DNA from: Petunia secreta
Lineage: Eukaryota; Streptophyta; Magnoliopsida; Solanales; Solanaceae
Reading direction: 5' to 3'
Assembly: GCA_029990175.1 (NCBI GenBank)
Contig: JARKIP010000051.1
Location: forward strand, 2,124,501 to 2,188,500
Length of the DNA stretch: 64,000 bases
The notes under the pieces are model-generated. The model did no database searches. It was not told the DNA's origin and worked only from the letters and a program-made list of their open reading frames with translations. Each line of letters opens with the position of its first letter. The first letter of the stretch is position 1. This document shows, piece after piece, positions 9,783-21,360 of the stretch. Both the position numbers and the translations under genes were made by a program.

Positions 9783-11777
9783 CTAAGGTGACTGGGGCAC
9801 AAAGTCAGCTGGCTCCTCTGGGTCGAACTCGAACGGCTCCTCAGGATTTACTGGCGGGCCTTCTGCAAAGGTACGACGCAATCCGTTCAAATCTGTTGCA
9901 ACTCTAGTGACGAAGGGAAGCACATGTGGGAGTATGTCCTCCGCGGGAAGCCTCCTATACTCATTGATGGACTGTGCAACATATGTAGCAGAGTCGTAAA
10001 CCTGCCGATAAGCTACACTGATGGTCTGTCCTGCAGCCTGTATATCTCGAAGTCGGTCCTGTGCTAGCCTTCTGAACTGCTCACCCTGCTCTAGTGCCCT
10101 GTCAAGTTGAGCTCGAGAATCTATGGCATCCTGTCGATGATAATCCTCCCTTCTCCTGCTTTCCAACAAAGCTGCCCTGTCGGCATCCCGCTCTGTCAAT
10201 GCCTGTGAGTGCATGGCACGGAGTCGTCTGACTGTGTCTAGGTGCTGATGCGCGAAACCCTCACTCTCTGCCTGAGCAGCTCTGGCGGCATCCCGCTCTG
10301 TCAATGCCTGTGAGTGCATGACACGGAGTCGTCTGACTGTGTCTAGGTGCTGATGCGCGAAACCCTCACTCTCTGACTGAGCAGCTCTGGCGGCATCCCT
10401 CTCTGCAATTAAGCTTTGTATGGTATCACGGCATTCCTTCCTAATCTCGTGCCTAGCAAGCTGAACCTGCATATCCAGCCTGGCCTCAGTGTCAACCATG
10501 CCTGCTCTCGACCTCGCGGGCATCTCTTTGGGTATGGGCTGATGGTAATACCAGAACTTATACTCCCGAACGACCTCCCCCTTAAGCCCATCCTGAACCT
10601 GTGTGCTTTCTGCGAGGTGCCTCCTAGTATCCCACAGGCGCAGGATCTCACCTCTAAGAGTAGCTGGGTTGAGAGGATAGTCTGAGGTATATGCACTCAT
10701 GTCCTCAACTATAGGGATCTCCTGCTTTCGACCCAACTGCCTAAGTACACGCAGAGGAACATAAGGCTGGGATGCTGTCAAACCCATCAGAACGAGAAAA
10801 GGACGATCCACGCATCTGTGTACAACCTCCCTCTTAGGAAACCAGCTACACTGCCACAAAATCTTGTCCGGCGTGAGAGAGTTCAAGAAAGACCTCCAAT
10901 CCGGCTCACTTCCTGGGAATTTATACCTCTCGATGTGTTCGAGATGGTGTTCAAGATAATCGATGTCACAGCACCTAAGAATATCACGAGGTGGGCAAGG
11001 GCGTACATGCTCCAAGAACCAGACCTGTAATAGAAGGTTACACCCCTCAAAGAAACTGCTCTCTCCCTTGTGGCATCGAGTCAAAGCATGAAACATACTA
11101 CCCAGAATCGTCGGGATGATAGTGGCATCTGGTGCTCCACCATACAAAGCTGCCATGGTCCAACTGACCTTAATGGATATCGCTCTATCCGGTAGTGGGA
11201 AAACCAACAACCCTAGCAAAGCGAACACAAAGACCTTAGGACAGAGGAGTACCCAATCTTCATATTTCAGCTTATCGTGGAACTCAAATCCATACTTCTT
11301 GAAACCATTATCGGCCCCAAAACGATCATAAAGGTAATCAAATGAAATCCAGCCTTGGCGAACACTTGCGATCGAGAGGTCTGTTTGTACCTTGATATTA
11401 TTGAAAAATTCCCGCTCATTAACCTTCCTTGGAGCAATCATATTCTTTTTCTCAAAATCCAGCTTAAGAAGCCCAGCTATCTCTTCGAGGGTCGGCGTCA
11501 TCTCAAACCCCTTGAAACAGAAGGTATTTTGGCTTGGATTCCAAAACCCAACTAGTGCACTGACCAAGTCTCGCCGCGGGACAATAGTTTTAGTCACAAG
11601 GTCAGTCAGAAAACCAATCTTCTCCTGGACTATATCTTTCTGCATTTCACTCATTGTGTCCCACCAAGACTTTAGAGATTTATCCGATTTGGGTGGGCCA
11701 TCAGTCATCATAATAGAGGGTGGAATGGCATCAGCAGGGTATTTTCTTTTGACTGTCCTAGAAGATGATGCAGCCAT
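9783..11777 (-). CDS. Ogre ORF1: plant mobile domain-like accessory protein with coiled coil
   Basis: About 664 residues from the Met at 11777 (MAASSSRTVKR); an in-frame Met at 11852 would add 25 residues. Residues 60-400 resemble the plant mobile domain (aminotransferase-like) family: TPTLEEIAGLL, FALLGLLVFPLPD and the Trp-rich HVRPCPPRDILRC segment are characteristic. The C-terminal third is Arg/Glu/Ala/Gln-rich and should form a coiled coil, with a near-perfect 35-residue (105-bp) duplication between about 10180 and 10410. An ORF1 upstream of gag is diagnostic for Ogre elements; its job in transposition is unknown. It is fully open here and keeps the same strand and order as gag and pol. 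Confidence 0.85.
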   Translation of the reverse strand: MAASSSRTVKRKYPADAIPPSIMMTDGPPKSDKSLKSWWDTMSEMQKDIVQEKIGFLTDLVTKTIVPRRDLVSALVGFWNPSQNTFCFKGFEMTPTLEEIAGLLKLDFEKKNMIAPRKVNEREFFNNIKVQTDLSIASVRQGWISFDYLYDRFGADNGFKKYGFEFHDKLKYEDWVLLCPKVFVFALLGLLVFPLPDRAISIKVSWTMAALYGGAPDATIIPTILGSMFHALTRCHKGESSFFEGCNLLLQVWFLEHVRPCPPRDILRCCDIDYLEHHLEHIERYKFPGSEPDWRSFLNSLTPDKILWQCSWFPKREVVHRCVDRPFLVLMGLTASQPYVPLRVLRQLGRKQEIPIVEDMSAYTSDYPLNPATLRGEILRLWDTRRHLAESTQVQDGLKGEVVREYKFWYYHQPIPKEMPARSRAGMVDTEARLDMQVQLARHEIRKECRDTIQSLIAERDAARAAQSESEGFAHQHLDTVRRLRVMHSQALTERDAARAAQAESEGFAHQHLDTVRRLRAMHSQALTERDADRAALLESRRREDYHRQDAIDSRAQLDRALEQGEQFRRLAQDRLRDIQAAGQTISVAYRQVYDSATYVAQSINEYRRLPAEDILPHVLPFVTRVATDLNGLRRTFAEGPPVNPEEPFEFDPEEPADFVPQSP
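10180..10410 (-). repeat. Direct duplication of 105 bp inside ORF1
   Basis: Two adjacent copies encode the unit that starts RDAARAAQ and ends MHSQALTE; only a few bases differ (for example tgcatggcacgg versus tgcatgacacgg). A third partial unit (RDADRAALLES) follows. The unit is 35 residues, five heptads, so the coiled-coil phase is kept. Confidence 0.85.
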
Positions 11778-13056
11778 TGTTCCTAATAAAAAAAAATGTG
11801 TCGAATGTTTGAAAGCCTGAGAACAACTTAAAACAACTGACCGACAGAGCAAAACAGATGCCTAAACTGCTAATTCGAAACTCCAATTTTCAAAAAAAAA
11901 AAAACCTTTGTCATTGTAATGACGTAAAGTTGACCCTAAGAGAATCGAAAAATTTTGCCATCATAACGGCATCAGGACTGACTCCAGGAAATTACCAACA
12001 TTGGTATTTAGATGTAATTTATAAAAGAAAAAATTCGACGTTACAACGACGCCACATTGACATCCAAACAAAATTTCATTTCAAGTGATGAACACTACAG
12101 TACTTTTGCAAAAATTTGCCGGCATAACGACGTGAAAAAACTGGATCTCAAAAACTCCCAACATCGGTATACGAGCCTTTTTCTAAAAATTCGCCATTAT
12201 AACGGCGTGAAAACTGACACAAAAAAATTTTTGACTTTCTAACTACTAAGTATGTACATATTTTTTTTGTAAAATTTTCGTCATTATAACGACACAAACT
12301 GACATATATAAAAGACAGCAAACACTGACGTTTTTTTACAACAATTTTCCGTTACAGCAGTATGACTCAATTTTATAAAAATAGCAAAATATTTACATTT
12401 AAAACATGAAATTCAACCTCTTCCTCACTTTTCCTTTCATTTTTCTCTTTCTTTTTTTTTTTTCTATTTTTTTTTCTTTTGAAATCCGTCTCTCCCCAAC
12501 TTGGTCAGCATAACAACCTTTCCTAATCGCATGCAACACATAGAATGCTTTTTTCAGACAAGTCTTTCCCGGGAAGTGGGTCCCGTTCAGACAACAGGTA
12601 GTCAACCTAGACAAGTGCAATACCGGTGTATCGCACCTCATTAAGTCGGATATGATGCAGATAATTGGGCCTAAAGGTTTAACTCTGGGTGACACAACTG
12701 ACTCAGTGTCTAGACTGGCTGAAAACCCGGTGGACAAACCGGGCGGAAAGCGCATCAGGGCCATCCGGAGACAGTGTGTCCGGCCTAAAACCCCGTCACG
12801 CCTTCCTCCTAAATCATGGGCAATTTAGTAAGAAAGTCCCAGATGCCACAAGCAATCTGGTAAGTGTACGTGTGTGTGTGTTTCAAAGACTCAGAGGGTT
12901 GCGGAGGAAGACAGTTTATATATACAGTTCAACAATATCAAAGCAGTAACATTCAACTTTTCAGGTGATAACGGCAATAAAATAACAACCAAATATTTAA
13001 TAAATTAAAACATGCGACAATTTATCAAAGCCGGAGATTATAGTTTTCACTAATTT
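11778..13056 (-). other. Ogre 5' leader between primer-binding site and ORF1
   Basis: This is 1.28 kb of non-coding leader. Its ORF1-proximal part (about 11890-12360) is a diverged array of self-complementary units. Around 12420-12482 lies an A-rich tract (sense strand). I see no conserved ORF. The bases next to the primer-binding site (12490-13056) are of unremarkable composition. Confidence 0.7.
11890..12360 (-). repeat. Diverged tandem repeats, each with a small palindrome
   Basis: At least six units recur every 55-80 bp, each with an A-rich lead, a mini-hairpin and GAAAACTGAC-like tails. On the plus strand the centres read GCCATCATAACGGC, GCCATTATAACGGC, GTCATTATAACGAC and weaker forms. 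Bases in the arms change in pairs (GCC/GGC versus GTC/GAC), as expected if the hairpin is kept in RNA. Confidence 0.7.
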
Positions 13057-13073
13057 CCCCAGCGGAGTCGCCA
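13057..13073 (-). promoter_or_regulatory. Primer-binding site of the Ogre element
   Basis: Minus-strand TGGCGACTCCGCTGGGG starts three bases after the LTR end (…TGACA) and is complementary to a tRNA 3' end finishing in CCA. Ogre elements are reported to use tRNA-Arg; I cannot confirm the tRNA identity here. Confidence 0.8.
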
Positions 13074-13076
13074 AGC

Positions 13077-16000
13077 TGTCACGCCCTAAAATTTACTAAA
13101 ATAATAAAAGGTAGGTTGTGACTTAGGTGTTTAAAGGTACAAAGTTATTTAGAGATTTTTTTCGGAGTCGCCACTTGACATAGTTCAAAGGTGTGCCAAG
13201 TCACCAAAGAGGTACCTTGGAACACCTATGACTCGTAAATGGTCTGCGTCAGAGTTCCGAGTAAGGATCTCGATTGACTCGCGGGAAGGTGTTAGGCACC
13301 CTCGAGTCCTGTGCCAAGCACAGTTGCTTTTATTGACGCAATTTTCGATTTATTAAATGTGGTTGTATTATTTTGCCGTTTTAAACTTTAATTCAGAAAA
13401 AATTTAAAAATGTTATTCTTATCCGACTTCGCGGAAGATCGGACGGATTAACACTTTAACTCATAATAGCTAAAATATATTACGCATTTCCAACCTCGCA
13501 GAGGATTGGTCTATTTTTTACGGATTTTTACATGTATCGCATTTGCTTCCGACGTTGTTGATTAAGTGTGGCTTAATTTAATATTTACAAATAAAAAGCA
13601 ATTCAAATTAAATCAAGAAAACTTACTAAATTTGCATTAAAAAACTATTGGGGCTTAACATTGAAAGACTGAAATTAATCGAACTAGATTCGCAAAATTT
13701 TTGGCTCACTTGGTTTATTATAGCCTTAAACTTAAAGGCTGGAGCTAAAAAAAGGGCCGGATTTGCAAAAATATAAGGCCCATTTCGTTTTTCAAATTTA
13801 TGTTGACAGAATTGCACTTATGTTCTCTTTGCATACTTCTTTCAAGTTTTAGCCAGATTTACAACATTTTTTGACTTTCTGCACTTGCACTTGTTTACCA
13901 CACATTTAAGATTTATATAGTTGTCCAACATTTTACGATCTTGCGAAAATGTCCTGATTTAACTCATTTGCCTAATCCTTAGTTAAAATTGCCTATTTTT
14001 GCAAACTTCACTCAAATGAATGAGTTTCTGTACGTTTTTTCTTTTTCTTGTTTTTTCAGTTTTTTTTTTTTTTTACAAGTCTTTTTTTTGCCTATAATTT
14101 TAAATCTAGCCTATGAGTTTACAATTCCACAAAATCCAAAAAGGAATTAAATCATAACATAACATAAAGGATACAAAAGAAAACACATTTCTTAAAAGTG
14201 TCACATTTATGTATATCAATTTCCTAACATATTAAAAAACTAAACATAGCATACATCATTCATGTGTAAAAAAGAGGGTAGGAAATAAATACCTAGTGAA
14301 GTAAACTTCCAAAAGATTCAAGCCAAGCAAACTCCCACCAACAAGCCCAACAACTTTACCACTCCAAAGCAAACAAACAGCCACAAATGACAACCCTTTT
14401 GAAATAATAACCTAGACCCAAAACCCTTTCTTTCTTGCTATATTTTTTGCTCTATTACTGCCTTCTTTCTTTCTCTTTTTTTTTAAAAGGTTTTTGCTTC
14501 TATTTTTCAGATCTGAAATGTTGTTCTTTTTGAGGTAGTTGAGAGTTAATGTGTATAGTTAATGCATGTATATATAGGAGAGAGATAGAAAGTAAAAAGG
14601 GGGGAAAGTGAAAGTGAAAAAAAGGGGGAAAAAATGGGCTGTTGGTGCAAAAACCAACACCCATTAATGCAAAAGATTTGCATTACCATTTTCATGTCTA
14701 TTTCTCACCTAACAAAAGCCCTAAAGCTGAAACTTTCCCTATTTGTGCTAAACTTTGTCCAACATATTGACTTGTCAGAGTCCTTTTTTAAAAAAAAAAA
14801 AATTCATTTTTCTTTCAGATTTTGGTCATTTTCAACTTTTTACTCAAATCTTCAAAGATAAGAATTCAATAGCCTGCCAGACTCAAAATTTGCACAAACA
14901 TGTGGTAGTCCTAATGCTAAAATAATCATAGGGTCAAGATCACTAACTAGACTACCTAAAGTATACATAACTAACGGGGAATGGAAACTACTTAAATGCT
15001 CTAATCCTACTTGATTAAAACTAAAACAAAGAGAACAAATTCTTTAAAGTTTTTTTTTTTTTTTTTTTGGAGAACAACTAACTACCAAGAACAAAAACAA
15101 GCTCATGCTAGAATTCAATCATACCAAATTCTCAGGTTACTAACTTGCACATTAAACTTGATTACAATAAAACAGAGGTTCATACTTTTCGGGAACAATT
15201 TCCATTGTTCTAAAGGGATCAATTTCAATTCATATGGATGGTTCAGACTTCAAGTAATAACAAATACTAATTCAAACTACTACGACTCACATGTTAAAAT
15301 CCTTTTTTTTTTTTTAAACTAACTAAAGATAACAAAAAGTGGAAGAGGTATCAAAGACCTGTTTTTCTAAACCGGCGCCCAGCTTAAAACAACCAAGGCT
15401 GCCTCGTCCTCATCGCTTATGACATCGCCATCCCTGCCTAGTCGTCTCTAATCCGCAACCAACGGACCCATTACACTTATCACATCAAAATCGTTATACT
15501 GCCACTGCATTGCTTCACATCGCGAATTTGCTGCCAACTTCAGCATCACAGCCCCATAGTCTTAGTACCACTGATTCATCACACGAGCAACCACCAAAGC
15601 AGCGTCAAGACACCATCACAGCCCTCACAAAGCCATTGTTTCACCATCACTAACCTCCATTCTACGCCCTCGTCAACGCCTAAACAGCCCCCCTCACAGC
15701 CACGGATCAACTTCAAACACAAGCAAAAATCAAGGGAAATACCGTCTCCGTTCATCGTCTTCACAGAAACAAATCAAAACCAACCCTCAACCTCACACAA
15801 AAAGTCCCCTACGGTCCAAACCCAAACACACCATACTCCCTCCAATCAACAAGCAACATCCAAACAGAAACAGAAAGAAAAAAGAAAAGAAAAAAAAGAA
15901 TCAGAGAAGGGAAACAAAAAAAGGAACGGGACAGGGGAGAAGAAACGGGGGGCAAAGGGGATGGGGTATTGGAAGATAGGATGTGGGAGAGATAGAGAGG

Positions 16001-16746
16001 AGTAAAGGGAAGAGAAAAGAACAAGAAAACTCACCGGAAAAATTCAAAGTGGCCGGATTTCCTACTTTGACCGAAGCTTTGACTATCGATCTACGGGAAT
16101 TGGTCACTCCTTTGCAAAAATCGACGGTGGAAATGGAACAAGGAAGTCGAGATCTATCGGATGGTGTACTTTTTGTATTTTTTCGGCCACCGGAGGTGGT
16201 GGCCGGCGGTGGCATCGCGGTGGCCGGCCGGTGGAAGGCGATTTCCGGCGCGGCAGTGGAAAAAATGGGCAGAGTTTGATTAGTCACATGGGACTCAAGT
16301 GTGTGTGTCGTGAAATGAAGAGAAATAAGGTTATATATTTGAAAGGGATGGGTGAGGAGGACCCTTGGATTAAAACAAATGAAGGGCTGAGATTAAACCG
16401 GGTCAAATGGGGTGGGCTGAAGTGTTGGGCTTCATTAGCTTTTCTTTTGGGTTTCACAAATAGTCCTAATTGCTGGTTATATATTAACTAACGCACCCAC
16501 AATTAACAAGTAAAACTAATTAAACAAACAGTTAAACTACGCGCGTGCTAGATTATCACAGTCAACATGTAAAGACACAGTTAGACACATAACAAATATA
16601 TATTTTGATAGTTTTTTTTTTTCTAATATTTTTTTTTTCCTAATTAAATGATTAGAATTAAATATGATACAGATAAAAATTGAGGAAAACTAAACTACTA
16701 CTTTAAACGCACTTTGGTATTTTTGGTGCCAAAATTAGGTGATTAC
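13077..16746 (-). repeat. 5' LTR of the Ogre element (~3.67 kb)
   Basis: On the minus strand it begins TGTAATCACCTAATTTTGG (16746) and ends GGGCGTGACA (13077), directly before the primer-binding site. TG…CA ends and the sharp change of sequence at 16747 support the borders; the outer one is an estimate because the partner LTR is not in the window. No protein domain is present. Part of it (about 15,900-16,300) is GC-rich with chance ORFs. Confidence 0.75.
16331..16337 (-). promoter_or_regulatory. TATA box of the Ogre LTR
   Basis: Minus strand CAAATATATAACC lies about 410 bp inside the LTR. Transcription would start near 16300 and read toward lower coordinates through gag-pol, leaving a very long R-U5 of about 3.2 kb. 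Confidence 0.5.
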
Positions 16747-18557
16747 ATCACCCAATTCTTCGGACTCGTTCAAAGCAGCGAAGGCAGCAGCATCTTCGCC
16801 TCGATAAAGAGGTACGATCGGATCAGCATGATCCACAATAAAGAACGACGAGCCTGTTTCTTCATCGTATTTAGATCTCGCCATCGGCATTGGCCGATCT
16901 AAGGCTGGAATTTTTTCTTTTGTTGGATCCCTCTCCTCGAGACTTTGATCGAAAGCACCGATCATTTCCCCTTGAACCTCAGGCACAATGCCTAAGGAAA
17001 CGATGGCACCCTCTCTACTGGGTAATCCCCCTTAACCCGAAGTGACCTCTTCGACTATTGGAGATAAGTGGAAATCATCGCCCCCCAAGTTGGCTGAAAG
17101 ATCTCCAAGTTGTTCAACCACCTTAAGCTGAATAGTTGTTTCTTGGAGCCTTTCATTCACAGGCTTTTTGGGACACCTCACCAACTGGTCAGATCCCGAT
17201 TCCTCTCCAGCTTCATCCCCCATCGAGATCAATAATCGAGGTCACTTTTTCGGCGCCTTTCGCCGCTGCAATAGCTGAGCTCGTCCCAGCAACCACCTCT
17301 TTGATAGTTTGGCGCGCGGCCGATGAGCTGCCCCCTTGCTCTTTGCCCACAACCATGAGCAAGTATTGATTTTTCAAATCATTGAAGGATTTCTTCTTTT
17401 ACTTCGGAGGAGGAGGAGCGTCATCGACTTTCTCCTCTCCCTCGACTTCATATTCTTCGTCGCTGGGCTCGCCTCCGGCACCAGTGATACCTATGAAAAT
17501 TCAAAATAGTGGAAAAAGCAAATGCAAATACAAATTCAACAAAAATTCAGAGGGAAGAAATTTACCATGACTTTTGGCTTTCAGGGTCTTCAAAGCCGTG
17601 ACCGGCTTCCAAGCCCTCTGATCGTTGGTTGTCTTGTCTAGAACTCTGATCAACCATGGTACGATATCAGAAACCTAGTCGAACTCAACCCTGTCGGCTG
17701 AAAATGGGAAGGCGAATTTTCAAGGTCTGACAAGTTACAAGTTTATTCAAGACATAAAACAGATAAACACTTACGAGTTCGATTCTATACACTCGGAAGT
17801 GGTTCCCTTCCGGGCGCGGTTAATTGCTCCGTAGGAATGAAGACAAAACGTTGGTCTCACTCCCGAAGATCATCATCATTGTCGGAGATCAGGGCCCGCT
17901 GACCTCGTTTGGCCAGATTAATCACCCCCTTTATAAACTCGGGGGAAGTAGATGTTGAGAATGTGGCGAAGTGTCAACTACACTTCCACCCTCTCTGCGA
18001 TCCATCGCATGATCACCACCATTCTCCATATCGCTGGAGAAAGTTGTCCGAGGCAGACATTGTACATCCTACAAAATTCCTCGATCACGTTGTCTACCGG
18101 AAGAGTAAAACCGATTGTAAAGGGATAAGTCAGCACCACCGAGTAATCTTCGACGTGGGTAGCCAAAGTCGACTTCCTCAAAGGACACATCACATCCACT
18201 TCGCCAGTCTTCTAACCACAGTCTTCCCGAACTCGTGGTATCGACTCAGGTGTGATCGCACAGTATACAAGGTCGATGGGAATATTCTTCTTCTTATTAT
18301 TCTCCGCTTCACTTTGAACACTTACCTTGCAATCATTTTCGTAAGTGAAGCTCTTCGGAAGAATTTCTGAATATAACTTCTTGGGGCCAAAGTCTTTTGG
18401 TTTTCTCGCTTTTCACTTTTTGCCCTTCTTATCTCCTGAAGGGCTAGGGACGGTGGCGATTGGCTCCACCACCAAGGCAGACTGTGGCGGTGCTGTGGCG
18501 GCAGTAGTGGTGTGAGCAGTAGCTTCAGTATCGACAACGTTTTGAGAAGATGAAGAC
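16747..18557 (-). pseudogene. Decayed antisense accessory ORF (aORF) of the Tat element
   Basis: From the Met at 18557 (MSSSSQNVVDTEATAH) reading left, several frames together give a Ser/Thr-rich start, then a domain with TYPFTIGFTLPVDNVIEEFCR and LSPAIWRMVVIMRW (about 18000-18130), and further pieces such as VPWLIRVLDKTTNDQRAW (near 17640) and a Glu-rich end near 16740. Stops follow DKKGKK, REDCG and AERVEV, and the frame shifts more than once, so it is a pseudogene. The fold resembles the gag-like/'putative plant transposon protein' domain of accessory ORFs. The function of the family is unknown. Confidence 0.6.
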
Positions 18558-18929
18558 ATTTTTAGCAAATACAACCTGGTGATTTGAACAACTAAGAGGA
18601 GAAACTTGAAGCAGATTTGAAGAACACAAACAAGGAATTTTGGAATTTAACTCAAAGAAGTTGGAGAGCTTTTGAGAAGTTTTGAAATTTGTAAAGTTGG
18701 CAAAATGATTTTGAGGTTCGTATTTATAAGGCAAGAGTCACCATTTCCTCGGTAATCGATGAAAACTGCCAACCACACGACGGCTGACACGTGCGGCGAT
18801 GAGAAGTTGAAGTGACAGTTTGACGTTTCAAATTAAAGGGCCACGGACGCTCCACAGGTTTTCCCACCTAAAGTTTCAAGCCACTTGCCAAGTTTTCTCG
18901 AACACAAGCTTGGAAAGTGGGGGACTATC

Positions 18930-20138
18930 TGTATTGGTCGAATTTTGTCCGATCACGCAAATGGCGCATGGTCAGCTGCGTGGCAAAGAGGGAGCGGATT
19001 CTGAAGACATTACAAATCGAAGTTAGATTGAAAACAGCTTCGATCATTGACGTGGTCGACTGTTTTGCACTGTCATCGGAATATTTCGAAGACGATTGTT
19101 TCAGCGGATCTTATCCCGCTTTTGTCGGAGCGGACTCGGCGGAGGTTGTTGAACATGGACAACCACTGTTGCATGGCTGAAGGGAGACGTGTGAAAGTGT
19201 AATTCTATTAGGGTTGGGAACTTCACACCTTTTTAATCTATAAATAAACCCCCCCCCCCCATTCCCCATTTGTTGTTTTACGTTGATCAGAACAAAAACA
19301 CCCCTGTTTATCATTAGTCATATCATTCAATCGCTCCATTACTACTGTCATTATTACTGTAATCCCAATTATTGTATCAAACATCAATCGTGGCTTGGTT
19401 CAACTTGGAGGAGGATTCATCTCTTTCATCAAAGCACCAACCTCTGATTCTTCAATACAATAAGCTTTACTGTTTTATTCATTGATTTATTGTTGATTAC
19501 TTCGTTGTTTATGCGCTATTTCCACTGCTTGATACATTTATTCGTTGCCATCGATTTCATTAGTTCCTTGTTACTGCATTGATCATATAACTGATCCATT
19601 ATTTAGTATGTTAACTGATAAATATCGATCACGTTAAGTAATTATCACTATCACTTCGACTGTAACATTAAGTCGATAAAGTTTATTCCGTCGAATTGCA
19701 TTGCTGTTGCTTTATTCAAATCTACCATCGGCCCAATCATATAGTACTGCATACACACCATCGATAATCTGTCATAACTTTATTCATCGAATCTTGTCGA
19801 AGTCGTTTCTTTGATATCAAGTAAAGCTAATCCATTTGATTGTGCTCGAAATTGTATTGCATTGATTGCTTGTATTCATTCGATCCCTTCATCGTGTTTA
19901 GTGAATCCGTTGCTTATCTGTCCTCGAATTAAACCCTTTGCATTACACCATCAGATTTGTCATTTTATTCCTTCGTGATTGATATTTGCGCTGTTTCTAG
20001 ATTAAGATCCCTAGAACCAATCACTCACCAACATAAACTGCTCATCAATCGATCGAATTGAGATATAAAACGAATTCCTAAGACTCAACTAAATACAAAT
20101 TTAATTGTAATACCTGAAATACATTTTTAGAAAATACA
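18930..20138 (+). repeat. 3' LTR of the Tat element (~1.2 kb)
   Basis: It begins TGTATTGGTCGAATTTTGTCC right after the polypurine tract; a TATA box (CTATAAATAA) is at 19238-19247, followed by a C-run (about 19249-19260). The end at …AAATACA (20138) is a best guess from the TG…CA rule. Confidence 0.6.
19239..19246 (+). promoter_or_regulatory. TATA box of the Tat 3' LTR
   Basis: TATAAATA, about 310 bp inside the LTR, on the same strand as the polypurine tract. An LTR promoter here would read rightward toward the RGP gene 3.7 kb away. Confidence 0.45.
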
Positions 20139-21360
20139 GTGCCAAATCTGTCCTATTTCTATTAATTCCCCTCTTTATATAATAGATGGCTTCCTCCTCT
20201 CCTAGTTTCCTCTAGAAGTGATACTACTGAAAAGAGGCCGGCATCGCAATTTACTCATTAATAAACTTATTTTTAACATGTTGATATAATCCTTCTTTTC
20301 TTCGGCCGGATAAGAGCCTTATCCGGTCAGAAGGTCATTTTATCTCAAGATTATCATATTTATGTATTTGGAAACTTTTTTATGTATGAATATTTCTATT
20401 TTACCTTACAGTTACTAGTATGATTTCTTTTAAGTTTATATAGAGAGATACCCAACCCATAAAAATTACCAAAATGACCTCCTATTTTCAGATCTTATCC
20501 GAGATGAACAAGAAACCTAGCCCCCGTTTTTTCTCTCTTCTCCTTCCCTCCTTCCACTACATCCTCCCCACCCCTTTCACAACAGACTTACCTTCATCCC
20601 CTCTCCTCCTAGCCACTGTCGCCACTGCCGTCACTATTATGCTGCTGCCGCCGTTGTTTTTTTTTTCTTTTAGAATAACAATGTCGATTTTCCGATGTAA
20701 ATTCCGATCAAAGCTCCAGTGAGGATTTGTTTATCATGTATCTTAGTCTTTTTTCACTTTTTTCATAAAAATCCAGTAAGATCTACTAGTTTTTTGTTAA
20801 AAAAAATTCTAATGTTTAGATCTAGTGTTTTTCTTGTAGAAAACTGTATAAATCTTGTATTTTTGTTAAAACTTTAAGTAAAAGCTGTCCAAAAAACTGT
20901 ATAAATTTTTTTTTACGAGTTTATACATTTTTATACAAGTATACACACTTCTGTAAACGTGTATAAATCTGTATACGCGTGCATGAACAATGAATAAAGT
21001 TGTATAAATTTTCAGATTTGTGCACTATTATGGATGTTTGTATAAAGTTTTTTTTTTTGTATATTCTTGTATTTTTGTTCTTACATACACATTTTTCTAT
21101 GTTTATACATGTATAATTTATTATTGATAGATTTGTGTGTATAAAATTATCAAAAAATAATGATTGAAACAAAACTAACAATAATAAAGCTCAGGTGATA
21201 TAAAATAAGCAATTCGACAAAAATCCAGTGATTTTCAATTTTCCGACCGGTGGCGGCGGCGCCAGCGTACAATGTCATGTAAGAAAAAAATATGGTCATT
21301 CATTTATAAATCCCTTGCTTTGAGGTGCTATTTTTGAAAAAAAAAAAAAAAAAAAAACCC
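20139..21360. other. AT-rich intergenic DNA, no supported gene
   Basis: The stretch holds many TGTATAAA/TATACA motifs (20840-21180), a pyrimidine-rich part near 20520-20660 with a chance ORF, and an A-run at 21338-21357. The A-run could be the tail of an old retroposon, but no RT or tRNA-like part is seen. Confidence 0.4.

Larger units (their letters stand above)
1..16746 (-). mobile_element. Ogre-type (Tat lineage) Ty3/gypsy retrotransposon, 3' LTR off the window
   Basis: On the minus strand the order is 5' LTR, primer-binding site, long leader, extra ORF1, gag-protease, short intron, RT-RNase H-integrase, repeat-rich 3' UTR. An extra ORF upstream of gag, an intron between protease and RT, a long LTR and tandem repeats behind integrase are the published hallmarks of Ogre elements. 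All three long ORFs (about 664, 1226 and 1172 codons) are uninterrupted, with catalytic residues in place, so the copy may be young or even competent. The 3' LTR is left of base 1, so insertion age and target duplication cannot be read here. It lies in or next to an older Tat-type element. Confidence 0.9.
16747..20138 (+). mobile_element. 3' part of a Tat-lineage Ty3/gypsy element with antisense accessory ORF
   Basis: A polypurine tract (GAAAGTGGGGGA, 18913-18924) stands just before an LTR that begins TGTATTGG at 18930. This fixes the element on the plus strand. To its left lies a decayed ORF on the minus strand. Antisense accessory ORFs between integrase and 3' LTR are known in Tat elements such as Retand. 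The pol region is not here; it may lie beyond the Ogre element that interrupts it. Confidence 0.65.

Noticed and set aside
15809..16287. ORFs in both strands of the GC-rich LTR part
   Set aside because: Low-complexity Pro/Ser/Phe translations with no family; explained by base composition.
20474..20722. 82-codon ORF (MTSYFQILSEMNKKPSP...)
   Set aside because: Pyrimidine-rich low-complexity reading with no domain and no splice or promoter support.
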